Assembly: GCF_014385005.1 (NCBI RefSeq) | Contig: NZ_JACRSZ010000013.1 | Span: 46,703-110,702, forward strand | Length of the DNA stretch: 64,000 nt | Origin: Jingyaoa shaoxingensis | GTDB taxonomy: Bacteria > Bacillota > Clostridia > Lachnospirales > Lachnospiraceae | Reading direction: 5' to 3' | Position numbers and translations under genes: made by a program | The notes under the pieces: generated by a model | Told to the model about the DNA's origin: nothing | Seen by the model: the letters and a program-made list of their open reading frames with translations, nothing else | Database searches by the model: none | In this document: positions 10,373 to 16,349 of the stretch, in pieces | How the letters are laid out: each line of letters opens with the position of its first letter | How positions within the stretch are numbered: position 1 is the first letter of the stretch

Positions 10373-11061
10373 TGAGTAAGATTTTAATTGTAGAAGATGA
10401 AGAAAGTATTGCGGAACTGGAGAAGGATTATCTGGAACTCAGTGGATTTCAGGTAGAGACAGAAAAGCAGGGAGATACTGGTCTGAAGCGGGCGTTGGAA
10501 GAAGACTTTGATCTGGTGATTCTGGATCTGATGCTTCCGGGAGTGGATGGATTCGAGATCTGCAAAAAGGTAAGAGAGACCAAGAATATTCCAATTCTCA
10601 TGGTATCCGCCAAGAAAGATGATATTGATAAGATCCGTGGTCTGGGTATGGGAGCAGATGACTACATGACTAAGCCGTTCAGCCCAAGTGAACTGGTAGC
10701 AAGAGTCAAGGCACATCTGGCACGTTACCAGAGGCTGGTGAATTCCAATGTGAAGGAAAATGATATTGTTGAGATCCGTGGTATCAAGATCGATAAGACT
10801 GCCAGAAGAGTCTGGATCAACGGAGAGGAGAAGAACTTTACCACCAAGGAATTTGATCTTCTGACTTTCCTTGCAGAGAATCCGAACCATGTATTCACCA
10901 AGGAAGAACTGTTCCGGGAGATCTGGGATATGGAATCCATCGGAGATATCGCAACGGTCACTGTGCATATCAAGAAGATCCGTGAGAAGATCGAATTTGA
11001 TACTGCCAAGCCGCAGTATATAGAGACTATCTGGGGTGTGGGATATCGGTTTAAGGTGTAA
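10372..11061 (+). CDS. OmpR/PhoB-family response regulator
   Basis: DNA-binding partner of the kinase just upstream, 229 residues. The receiver domain has the acidic pair in VEDEES, the phosphorylated aspartate D52 in VILDLMLPG, and Lys in the MTKPFSPSEL segment. The C-terminal winged helix ends in the typical IETIWGVGYRFKV. The last 22 bases of this gene (11040-11061) belong to a direct repeat that recurs at 12573, so a mobile element used its 3' end as attachment site and regenerated the stop codon. Confidence 0.94.
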   Translation: MSKILIVEDEESIAELEKDYLELSGFQVETEKQGDTGLKRALEEDFDLVILDLMLPGVDGFEICKKVRETKNIPILMVSAKKDDIDKIRGLGMGADDYMTKPFSPSELVARVKAHLARYQRLVNSNVKENDIVEIRGIKIDKTARRVWINGEEKNFTTKEFDLLTFLAENPNHVFTKEELFREIWDMESIGDIATVTVHIKKIREKIEFDTAKPQYIETIWGVGYRFKV

Positions 11062-11069
11062 TTTGTGAA
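11040..11069 (+). repeat. Left attachment-site repeat (attL-like)
   Basis: The first 24 bases match 12573-12596 exactly; one mismatch (T at 11064, C at 12597) and five more matching bases follow. It covers the end of the response regulator reading frame. Confidence 0.85.
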
Positions 11070-11095
11070 TCAAAAAACTGTTTTTCATTGTATTT

Positions 11096-11130
11096 AAGCC
11101 ATTCTTTAGCCTTTAAAGAGTGGCTTTTTT
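11096..11130 (+). terminator. Intrinsic terminator after the two-component genes
   Basis: The arms AAGCCATTCTTTA and TTAAAGAGTGGCTT close on a small loop and are followed by TTTTTT. It lies inside the left end of the integrated element, so the element supplies the terminator for the host operon. Confidence 0.75.
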
Positions 11131-11192
11131 CTTTAAAAACTACCAAAATCGAAATTTATGTCGCGAACGCGTCAGGATGGAGGAATAACTTT

Positions 11193-11357
11193 ATGAAGAA
11201 AGAATTGTACAAGGAGACCGGATACCCGGGAATTAAGCAGAGAATCAGCGATAACATGTACATCGTGACGATTGATCTGGGACGTCAGCTTCGTTTGAAT
11301 AGAGTAATTTATAATGTTTGTCTTTCCTTGCGCAGGGAAAGCTATGGAATTACATAA
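11193..11357 (+). pseudogene. Integrase N-terminal fragment (probable)
   Basis: A 54-codon frame starts at ATG 11193 behind GGAGGAAT. Its first 36 residues, with ETGYPGIKQRISDNMYIVTI, resemble the N-terminal arm-binding region of Lachnospiraceae phage-type integrases. The match stops near LGRQLRLNR and no catalytic domain follows. The location next to attL is where an integrase gene is expected. I read it as a deletion remnant; the family match is from memory and moderate. Confidence 0.45.
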
Positions 11358-11470
11358 ACTATTTGAAATGTAACGAAAGGGGCAGCGTGTGTTAATTCTA
11401 TATCGGTGGAACAATTGTTCAAGAACTCAAAAAATCGAATGGAAAAGCGTTACCTTTTTGAAGGTTGTGT

Positions 11471-11499
11471 TTGAAATGAATACAGAGATATGATAAGAT
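11471..11499 (+). promoter_or_regulatory. Predicted promoter of the small toxin mRNA
   Basis: TTGAAA (11471-11476) and TAAGAT (11494-11499) with 17-bp spacing lie about 90 bp before the toxin start. In the leader, CCTCCC at 11532-11537 is complementary to the ribosome binding site GGGAGG at 11573-11578, so the transcript can fold to hide its own translation start, as is usual for type I toxin mRNAs. Confidence 0.5.
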
Positions 11500-11587
11500 T
11501 TGAAATACGGAACCCATGACAGGGGTGGTAGCCTCCCGAGCTTAATGACCGGCTTGCCGGAATACATAGGAAGGGAGGTGTGTAGTT

Positions 11588-11710
11588 ATGACATGTGCAG
11601 ATATCATCTTGATATTCATCGGGATTATCGGCTTGCTGATATCCTTTGGTACATTAGTAATTGCGTTTCTGACCTTTCTCGATAATAAGAGAAATAGCAG
11701 AAGAAAATAA
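11588..11710 (+). CDS. Putative holin-like small membrane toxin (40 aa, type I TA)
   Basis: Forty residues reading MTCADIILIFIGIIGLLISF, then a second hydrophobic stretch and a basic tail DNKRNSRRK. It has one transmembrane segment and a charged C-terminus, the layout of the Firmicutes putative holin-like toxin group (TxpA/BsrG-like in size and form). The ribosome binding site GGGAGGTG at 11573 is strong, with a complementary CCTCCC upstream. A convergent antisense RNA unit overlaps its 3' end. Such peptides insert in the cell membrane when the antisense RNA is lost. The role is inferred from architecture. Confidence 0.65.
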   Translation: MTCADIILIFIGIIGLLISFGTLVIAFLTFLDNKRNSRRK

Positions 11711-11711
11711 A

Positions 11712-11842
11712 AATGCCTTACCTGTCTGCCAACAGGTAAGGCGGCGCTCGTAAGAGTGCAATAACACCTTGCTTGGGAGCATCCACTTTTGGAATGGATA
11801 CTTTCCGTTGAAAGGCATCTGTTACAGCAGATGTCTTTCTTT
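11712..11842 (-). ncRNA. Putative antisense RNA antitoxin
   Basis: On the minus strand a near-consensus promoter (-35 TTGAAT at 11877-11872, -10 TATATT at 11854-11849, 17-bp spacing) points toward the toxin gene. About 130 nt on, the hairpin GCCTTACCTGT/ACAGGTAAGGC is followed on the minus strand by ATTTTTATTTT, an intrinsic terminator placed right at the toxin stop codon. This convergent arrangement is that of type I antitoxins that pair with the 3' end of the toxin mRNA. Confidence 0.6.
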
Positions 11843-11944
11843 ATTTAGAATATAACACAAGATAGAATAATATTCAACTTACGAAAACATATTTTTGTGA
11901 GTTGAATAATTTTTTGACTTGATATAGCATCCGGCAGGATTGCA

Positions 11945-12015
11945 GAGATGCGTAAAAGAAATATGTCATGCTTTGCATGACGCGCATCTCGCAGCAAGAA
12001 TGCCGAGGCATTCTT
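11945..12015. repeat. Paired stem-loops (intergenic palindromic element)
   Basis: GAGATGCG (11945-11952) pairs with CGCATCTC (11983-11990), enclosing an inner GTCATGC/GCATGAC hairpin. A second hairpin, AAGAATGCC/GGCATTCTT (11996-12015), follows. There is no T run. It resembles the dispersed palindromic elements of Clostridia; copy number cannot be judged here. Confidence 0.45.
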
Positions 12016-12053
12016 GAAATGATAATCTGCTATTGATAGATGTGGTTATAATC

Positions 12054-12236
12054 ATGGATGTTCAGAAAGAAGAAAAGTCACTTAGAGAAAGCATGAGTAT
12101 GAACAGAAAAGAATTCTGCGAATACTTTGGCATCCCGTATTGTACAGTTACTGATTGGGAGTTTGGAAAAAGATCAATGCCAGACTACGTTTTCCGGCTT
12201 ATGGAATACAAGGTAAGAGCTGAAAAAAGCTTGTAA
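12054..12236 (+). CDS. Small helix-turn-helix protein
   Basis: Sixty residues from ATG 12054. The segment MSMNRKEFCEYFGIPYCTVTDWEFGKRSMPDYVFRLMEYK is split here as helix, turn (GIPYCTV) and recognition helix (TDWEFGK), an XRE/HTH_3-like fold seen in many short Lachnospiraceae proteins. An upstream in-frame TTG at 12033 is possible but has a poorer context. It lies inside the decayed integrated element and may be leftover cargo or its former regulator. The target is unknown. Confidence 0.6.
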   Translation: MDVQKEEKSLRESMSMNRKEFCEYFGIPYCTVTDWEFGKRSMPDYVFRLMEYKVRAEKSL

Positions 12237-12572
12237 AAGATCAGGATCAGGAGCCAGTACAGCGCTGCGATAATGCTCTGGTAAAGTGCAAAGTGGGGTG
12301 TTCTTCGGAAAGTATACTATCCTCATTTGTACTTGAAAAAGGGAAATAATACAGACGCTTGCGGAGCACTTTCTGAAAAACGTGAAATTTGATGAAAATT
12401 CTGGTAGTTTTTAAAAACTACTGCAAAAACTACCAAAGGACCTACAAAAACAAAAAAGGTTAAAGAGTCGATTAGAAAAATATAAAAGGAAAAAAGCGGA
12501 ATTCTTCCCATAAATAAAGGGGTTTTCCAAGGAAAAATATGGTAAAAAGAGGGATTCCGGGGTGGTCCGAAC
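12237..12572. other. Non-coding right end of the integrated element with arm-type sites
   Basis: No gene is recognisable in this A-rich stretch. It holds GGTAGTTTTT/AAAAACTACT as an inverted pair (12403-12422) and a direct AAAAACTACCAAA (12425-12437) that matches 11135-11147 at the other end of the element. These are candidates for integrase arm sites. Confidence 0.55.
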
Positions 12573-12602
12573 GGGATATCGGTTTAAGGTGTAATTCGTG
12601 AA
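12573..12602 (+). repeat. Right attachment-site repeat (attR-like)
   Basis: Second copy of the 30-bp repeat, here not part of any gene. It repeats the GGGATATCGG...GGTGTAATT gene end followed by GTGAA. Sequence to its right should be the original chromosome downstream of the two-component genes. Confidence 0.85.
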
Positions 12603-12631
12603 AGACACGGCGGAATAAAAGACTGGAAAAT

Positions 12632-12856
12632 ATGAATAAAACAGAACGAAAACGTATCAGAGAACAACAGGTAGTAGAGAAAATGACTTCTCTGTACTGC
12701 AGAAAAAATCACAGAAAGAATGATAATGGGCAGATGAGAGAAGAGATTCGGAAAGTTATGCGATTTTCAGGACTGAGAAGGCTGTTGTATTATCCGGGAA
12801 TGACTGTCTGGCATCTGGCTTGCAACATTCGGGAAAGAAGCATAGATCCCACATAA
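12632..12856 (+). pseudogene. YgbA-like fragment (nitrous-oxide-stimulated promoter family)
   Basis: The frame begins MNKTERKRIREQQVVEKMTSLYCRKNH, reminiscent of the N-terminus of YgbA_NO proteins (EK..V..MI.LYCR..H). After about residue 46 the resemblance ends, the family's C-terminal cysteine cluster is absent, and the last 90 bases overlap the opposite-strand AllH gene. I interpret it as a 5' remnant of a gene that originally followed the two-component operon. The family match is from memory and moderate. Confidence 0.4.
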
Positions 12857-13681
12857 GGTATCGATACCTGAGGAATGCCCAATGCCAGAGAATGCTTGAT
12901 AAATCTGTTCGGCAGTGATCTCCGAACTCAGCAGCAGATGTATTGGGATGCTGAATTGACCAAGTGCAGCACAGTGCAGAAAAGCAGCACTGATCTCATT
13001 AGTACGGTTCAGATGTGAGCAGATCTTTTTCTCAAGAATCTGCCGGAAGTTATCAGATTTAACCGTAAGAATTTGAGATGACACAGATGAAGACATCCGC
13101 AGCCCTGCAAGGAATCCACACAGAAAGTCATCACCACTTGGAGTCAGCCCAATGCCAAGTCCGATCAGTCGACACAAAGTATCAGCCATTTTGGCAGAGT
13201 CACCAATTGCCTGACGGAATTGCAGCAGGATGGTTTGGACGGCGTTCATATAGAGTGATTCTTCCGCGAGATCCGGTTGATTCAAAATAAGCTCCACACC
13301 ACGCATATGGGGTGGCAGATCTGAGTTTTCCGCCATGGCAATTGCCTGGCGGATTTTTTTATGCAGATTTTCTGTATAGACATGGGAAGATAGCTTTCTG
13401 GCAGAAAGAAAAAGATCCTGACGGGAAGTATGTTCTGTCTTTAATGTAACGGACAGTGTTTTACGGGCAGCAAAAGGCAATTCTGCCAGTTCCCCTTCCG
13501 TACAGGCCGTAATCATGCTGATGGGAGAAAGGACAGAACCGCGTGGCTGGAGGGTCAGCAACTGATTTCCTGCTTTCAGATTCACAGCTTTCCGATAAAT
13601 GGAGTGAACGATGGGGGTAGCAGGTGTATGTTTCAAAATGTCAAATGCGTATTCAGACGCCTGTAAAATAGTAAGCTGCAT
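12767..13681 (-). CDS. allH: DUF2877 protein, oxamate carbamoyltransferase subunit AllH-like
   Basis: A 304-residue protein of the DUF2877 family; the GLGIGLTPSGDDFLCGFLAGL motif near residues 190-210 is its hallmark. In Escherichia coli the DUF2877 protein AllH (YlbF) works with AllF (FdrA) and AllG (YlbE/DUF1116) as oxamate carbamoyltransferase, which splits oxalurate with phosphate into oxamate and carbamoyl phosphate. The AllF-AllG fusion is encoded 21 kb away at 34156-37152. The start ATG at 13681 has AGGAG 8 nt upstream on the minus strand. The upstream region carries an inverted repeat sharing a 16-mer with the promoter of the XRE-GntR regulator at 40126. The gene is divergent from the B12-regulated operon. 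Confidence 0.75.
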   Translation of the reverse strand: MQLTILQASEYAFDILKHTPATPIVHSIYRKAVNLKAGNQLLTLQPRGSVLSPISMITACTEGELAELPFAARKTLSVTLKTEHTSRQDLFLSARKLSSHVYTENLHKKIRQAIAMAENSDLPPHMRGVELILNQPDLAEESLYMNAVQTILLQFRQAIGDSAKMADTLCRLIGLGIGLTPSGDDFLCGFLAGLRMSSSVSSQILTVKSDNFRQILEKKICSHLNRTNEISAAFLHCAALGQFSIPIHLLLSSEITAEQIYQAFSGIGHSSGIDTLCGIYASFPNVASQMPDSHSRIIQQPSQS

Positions 13682-13717
13682 AGGAGGACTCCTGTTTAAA
13701 TTAAAAACTTTCGTATT

Positions 13718-13747
13718 TGTTCAGTACCTTCACAATGGTTCTGAACA
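13718..13747. promoter_or_regulatory. Inverted repeat, putative operator of allH
   Basis: TGTTCAG-T-ACC and GGT-T-CTGAACA face each other across 8 bases, about 40 bp upstream of the allH start. The part TTCAGTACCTTCACAA (13720-13735) is found, one base different and inverted, at 40057-40072 in front of the XRE-GntR regulator gene. A shared regulator site is inferred. Confidence 0.5.
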
Positions 13748-13878
13748 GTTACAAACTTTCTATTATCATATCAGATGAAAATCATAATGAAAAGTCATGA
13801 AAAAAAGAAACAGAAAAATGAATTGACAAAAAAATAACAACAGTGTTATTATATTAACCATGGAAAACTTAATATATG

Positions 13879-14064
13879 CATACCAGGTGAAAGATAAGGA
13901 TAGCTTCTTTACCTTTGCGAAAAAGAGGGAATCAGGTGAAAAGCCTGAACGAACTGGTCACTGTAAACAGGAAATATGCCTTTAGAATCCATTGCATAAA
14001 ATCGAAATATGTGAGAAGGAAAAGGTACGTGATGATCTGTGAGTCAGGAAACCTGCCTGGTATG
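13879..14064 (+). ncRNA. Cobalamin riboswitch
   Basis: P1 arms CATACCAGG (13879-13887) and CCTGGTATG (14056-14064) enclose the core: GAGGGAATCAGGTGAAAAGC, then CTGAACGAACTGGTCACTGT and, near the 3' end, the B12 box GAGTCAGGAAACCTGCC. The layout is that of an adenosylcobalamin-type element. A terminator hairpin follows before malate dehydrogenase. It would repress the whole malate-to-succinate operon when cobalamin is plentiful. Confidence 0.92.
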
Positions 14065-14097
14065 AGATGTGCTCCAGATACAGCATAAACATCAAAA

Positions 14098-14172
14098 GAC
14101 TATGAGGAATTTCGATAACAGCTCATAGTCTGTTTGGGTATGCTTGTGTTTGCGAACACAGGCTTTTTTTTA
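14098..14172 (+). terminator. Expression platform of the cobalamin riboswitch
   Basis: Two hairpins follow the aptamer. AGACTATGAG/CTCATAGTCT (about 14098-14131) comes first, then GCTTGTGTT (14142-14150) pairing with AACACAGGC (14155-14163) across TGCG, followed by eight T residues. The second is a textbook intrinsic terminator ending 19 bp before the malate dehydrogenase start. Confidence 0.85.
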
Positions 14173-14190
14173 TTTCATAGGAGGAAGAAT

Positions 14191-15138
14191 ATGGGTAGTA
14201 AAATTACGATTATTGGAGCAGGCAGTGTGGGAGCGACGATTGCCTATACATTGTCAGGAGAGAACATTGCATCAGAGATTGTAATGATTGATATCAACAA
14301 GGAAAAGGTTCAGGGAGAAGTCATGGACATTGAACAGGGAACCTGTTTCAGAGATCCGATTTCAATTGTATGTGGAGACTATGAAGATGCAAAGGATTCT
14401 GATATTGTGATCATCACTTCTGGAATTGCCAGAAAACCAGGTCAGACGAGAATCGAACTGACCCAGACCAATGTGAACATCTTAAAGAGTATTACACCGG
14501 AGATTGTAAAAGCAGCGCCAAATGCGATCTATATTATCGTAAGTAATCCGGTAGATATCATGACCTATGTGTTTACAAAAATATCAGGACTTCCGGAAAG
14601 ACAGATTATAGGTTCCGGTACTATTCTGGATACTGCAAGACTGAAATTTGCGTTATCAGATCATTTTGGTGTTGCACAGAAAAATATACATGCCTATGTA
14701 TTTGGAGAGCATGGAGACAGTTCCTTCATTCCGTGGTCAGGAGCATATATCTCCGGCGTCAGTGTAGATGAATTTTACGAGCTTATGAAAGCCCGTGGAA
14801 AAGATATTGAGGCAGTGGATAAGGAAGCGATGCTGACCTATGTACAGAAGTCAGGCGGAAAAATTATTGCAAATAAAGGTGCAACTTTTTATGCAGTTTC
14901 CAGATCAGTCTGTCAAATCTGTGCCAGAGTAGCAGCTTCTTCGGATTCTATTGCAACCGTATCATCTATGATGCACGGTGAGTATGGAATTGAAGATGTA
15001 TGTCTGAGTACACTTACGATCCTTGGACCAAATGGAATTCAGGGAAAACTTCCGATGCGAATGAAAAAAGAAGAGATTGAAAAACTGAAAGCCAGTGCAG
15101 ATACACTGAAGTCAGTAATTGCGCAGATTGAGTGGTAG
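14191..15138 (+). CDS. mdh: Malate dehydrogenase (LDH-like family)
   Basis: NAD-dependent dehydrogenase of the LDH/MDH superfamily, 315 residues from ATG 14191 behind AGGAGGAAG. The Rossmann motif is GAGSVGATIAY and the catalytic histidine is H174 in FGEHGDS. Overall it resembles L-lactate dehydrogenase (GTILDTARLK), but the substrate-specificity loop reads GIARKPGQTR with Arg (R81) where lactate dehydrogenases have Gln. Arg there selects for oxaloacetate/malate. Its place in front of fumarase and fumarate reductase genes agrees. It would reduce oxaloacetate to malate, feeding fumarate and then succinate formation. Confidence 0.85.
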   Translation: MGSKITIIGAGSVGATIAYTLSGENIASEIVMIDINKEKVQGEVMDIEQGTCFRDPISIVCGDYEDAKDSDIVIITSGIARKPGQTRIELTQTNVNILKSITPEIVKAAPNAIYIIVSNPVDIMTYVFTKISGLPERQIIGSGTILDTARLKFALSDHFGVAQKNIHAYVFGEHGDSSFIPWSGAYISGVSVDEFYELMKARGKDIEAVDKEAMLTYVQKSGGKIIANKGATFYAVSRSVCQICARVAASSDSIATVSSMMHGEYGIEDVCLSTLTILGPNGIQGKLPMRMKKEEIEKLKASADTLKSVIAQIEW

Positions 15139-15154
15139 AAAGGAAGAGAATCTT

Positions 15155-15958
15155 ATGAAGTACAGCTATTTTCCAGGATGTACATTAAGAACAAATGCAA
15201 AGATGCTGGATGCATACGGAAGAGCATCCGCATTGTCACTTGGTTTTGAACTGGAAGAAATTGACAACTGGCAGTGCTGCGGAGGAGTATATCCTTTGGG
15301 GACAGATGAGATTGCAACAAAACTGTCATCCGTCAGGGCACTGAATGATGCAAAAGAAAAAGGACAGGATCTTGTTACATTATGTTCTGCCTGTCATCAT
15401 GTCATCAAACGTGTCAATGATGATATGAAAAATGTGGAAGATATTCGCACCAGAGCCAATAACTATATGCAGCTTGAAACTCCTTATGCAGGAGAAACAA
15501 CAGTGCTTCATTATCTGGAAGTGCTTCGTGACCGGGTGGGATTTGACAGACTAAAAGAAAAAGTCGTAAATCCGCTGACAGGTAAGAAGATCGGTGCTTA
15601 TTATGGGTGTCTGCTTCTCAGACCGGGAAAGATCATGGGATTTGATAATCCGGAAAACCCTTCTGTTTTAGAAGATTTTATTCGTGCTATCGGGGCAGAA
15701 CCGGTTGTGTACCCATATCGAAATGAATGTTGTGGAGGGTATATTTCTCTGAAAGAAAAAGATATGACTCAGAACATGTGCAACAAAATCTGTGACAGTG
15801 CAGCAGGATTTGGAGCAGATATGCTGATTACTGCCTGTCCATTGTGTTTGTACAATCTGAATAAGAATGGAAAACTTCCGATACATTACTTTACAGAGCT
15901 TCTGGCAGAAGCTCTCGGAGTAAAAGAAGAAGTGGACAGGGAGGTGGAGAAACAGTGA
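15155..15958 (+). CDS. hdrB: Heterodisulfide reductase subunit B-like protein
   Basis: Two CCG domains: NWQCCGGVYP with a following LCSACHH, and YRNECCGGYIS with a following TACPLCLYN. In HdrB these cysteines carry the non-cubane [4Fe-4S] clusters that reduce disulfides. The start ATG 15155 sits behind GGAAGAG; the protein is 267 residues. HdrB-like subunits outside methanogens pass electrons to or from a partner enzyme, and here a fumarate reductase is encoded in the same operon. It overlaps hdrC by 4 bp. Confidence 0.88.
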   Translation: MKYSYFPGCTLRTNAKMLDAYGRASALSLGFELEEIDNWQCCGGVYPLGTDEIATKLSSVRALNDAKEKGQDLVTLCSACHHVIKRVNDDMKNVEDIRTRANNYMQLETPYAGETTVLHYLEVLRDRVGFDRLKEKVVNPLTGKKIGAYYGCLLLRPGKIMGFDNPENPSVLEDFIRAIGAEPVVYPYRNECCGGYISLKEKDMTQNMCNKICDSAAGFGADMLITACPLCLYNLNKNGKLPIHYFTELLAEALGVKEEVDREVEKQ

Positions 15959-16344
15959 TAAATGAAAAGAAACAGGCAGAACAAATAAAAGAAATCAGTG
16001 GAGTGAATCCGCTGAAATGCATGAAATGTGGAAAATGTTCTGCGTCCTGTCCGGCATTTAACGAGATGGATATCAAACCACATCAGTTTGTGTCCTATGT
16101 GGTAAATGAAGATATCGAGTCACTGGTTAATTCCAAATCTCTCTGGAAATGTCTGTCTTGTTTTGCCTGTGTAGAGCGTTGTCCAAGAGATGTCAAACCT
16201 GGAAAACTGATTGATGCAGCAAGGCAGCTTGTAGTTCGCCAGAGAGAACAGAGCCATCTTTCACCAGATGAGATTCCGGAACTTTTGGATCCGGATCTTC
16301 CACAGCAGTTGTTAGTCAGTGCATTCAGAAGATACAGGAGATAA
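15955..16344 (+). CDS. hdrC: Heterodisulfide reductase subunit C-like protein
   Basis: A 129-residue iron-sulfur protein with two [4Fe-4S] motifs: CMKCGKCSASCP near residue 22 and CLSCFACVERCP near residue 65. It starts with GTG inside the hdrB stop (GTGA overlap) and has GGAGG upstream in hdrB. HdrC wires HdrA to HdrB. Length and order are as in other HdrABC clusters. Confidence 0.88.
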   Translation: MINEKKQAEQIKEISGVNPLKCMKCGKCSASCPAFNEMDIKPHQFVSYVVNEDIESLVNSKSLWKCLSCFACVERCPRDVKPGKLIDAARQLVVRQREQSHLSPDEIPELLDPDLPQQLLVSAFRRYRR

Positions 16345-16349
16345 GATCG

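Larger units (their letters stand above)
11040..12602. mobile_element. Decayed integrative element bounded by a 30-bp direct repeat
   Basis: A 30-bp segment at 11040-11069 (starting GGGATATCGGTTTAAGG) recurs at 12573-12602 with a single mismatch. The first copy contains the last codons and stop of the response regulator gene, the usual pattern when a tyrosine integrase inserts into a gene 3' end. Just inside both ends are copies of AAAAACTACCAAA (11135-11147 and 12425-12437), plus an inverted GGTAGTTTTT/AAAAACTACT pair at 12403-12422; these look like integrase arm-binding sites. The interior is only ~1.5 kb, with an integrase N-terminal stub, a toxin-antitoxin locus and a small HTH gene, so most of the element has been lost. 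Confidence 0.8.

Noticed and set aside
11088..11357. A complete 89-residue protein from 11088
   Set aside because: The first part overlaps the terminator at 11096-11130 and has no ribosome binding site; only the part from ATG 11193 is plausible.
14191..15138. Annotation as L-lactate dehydrogenase
   Set aside because: The specificity loop has Arg81 (malate type), and the operon makes fumarate and succinate.
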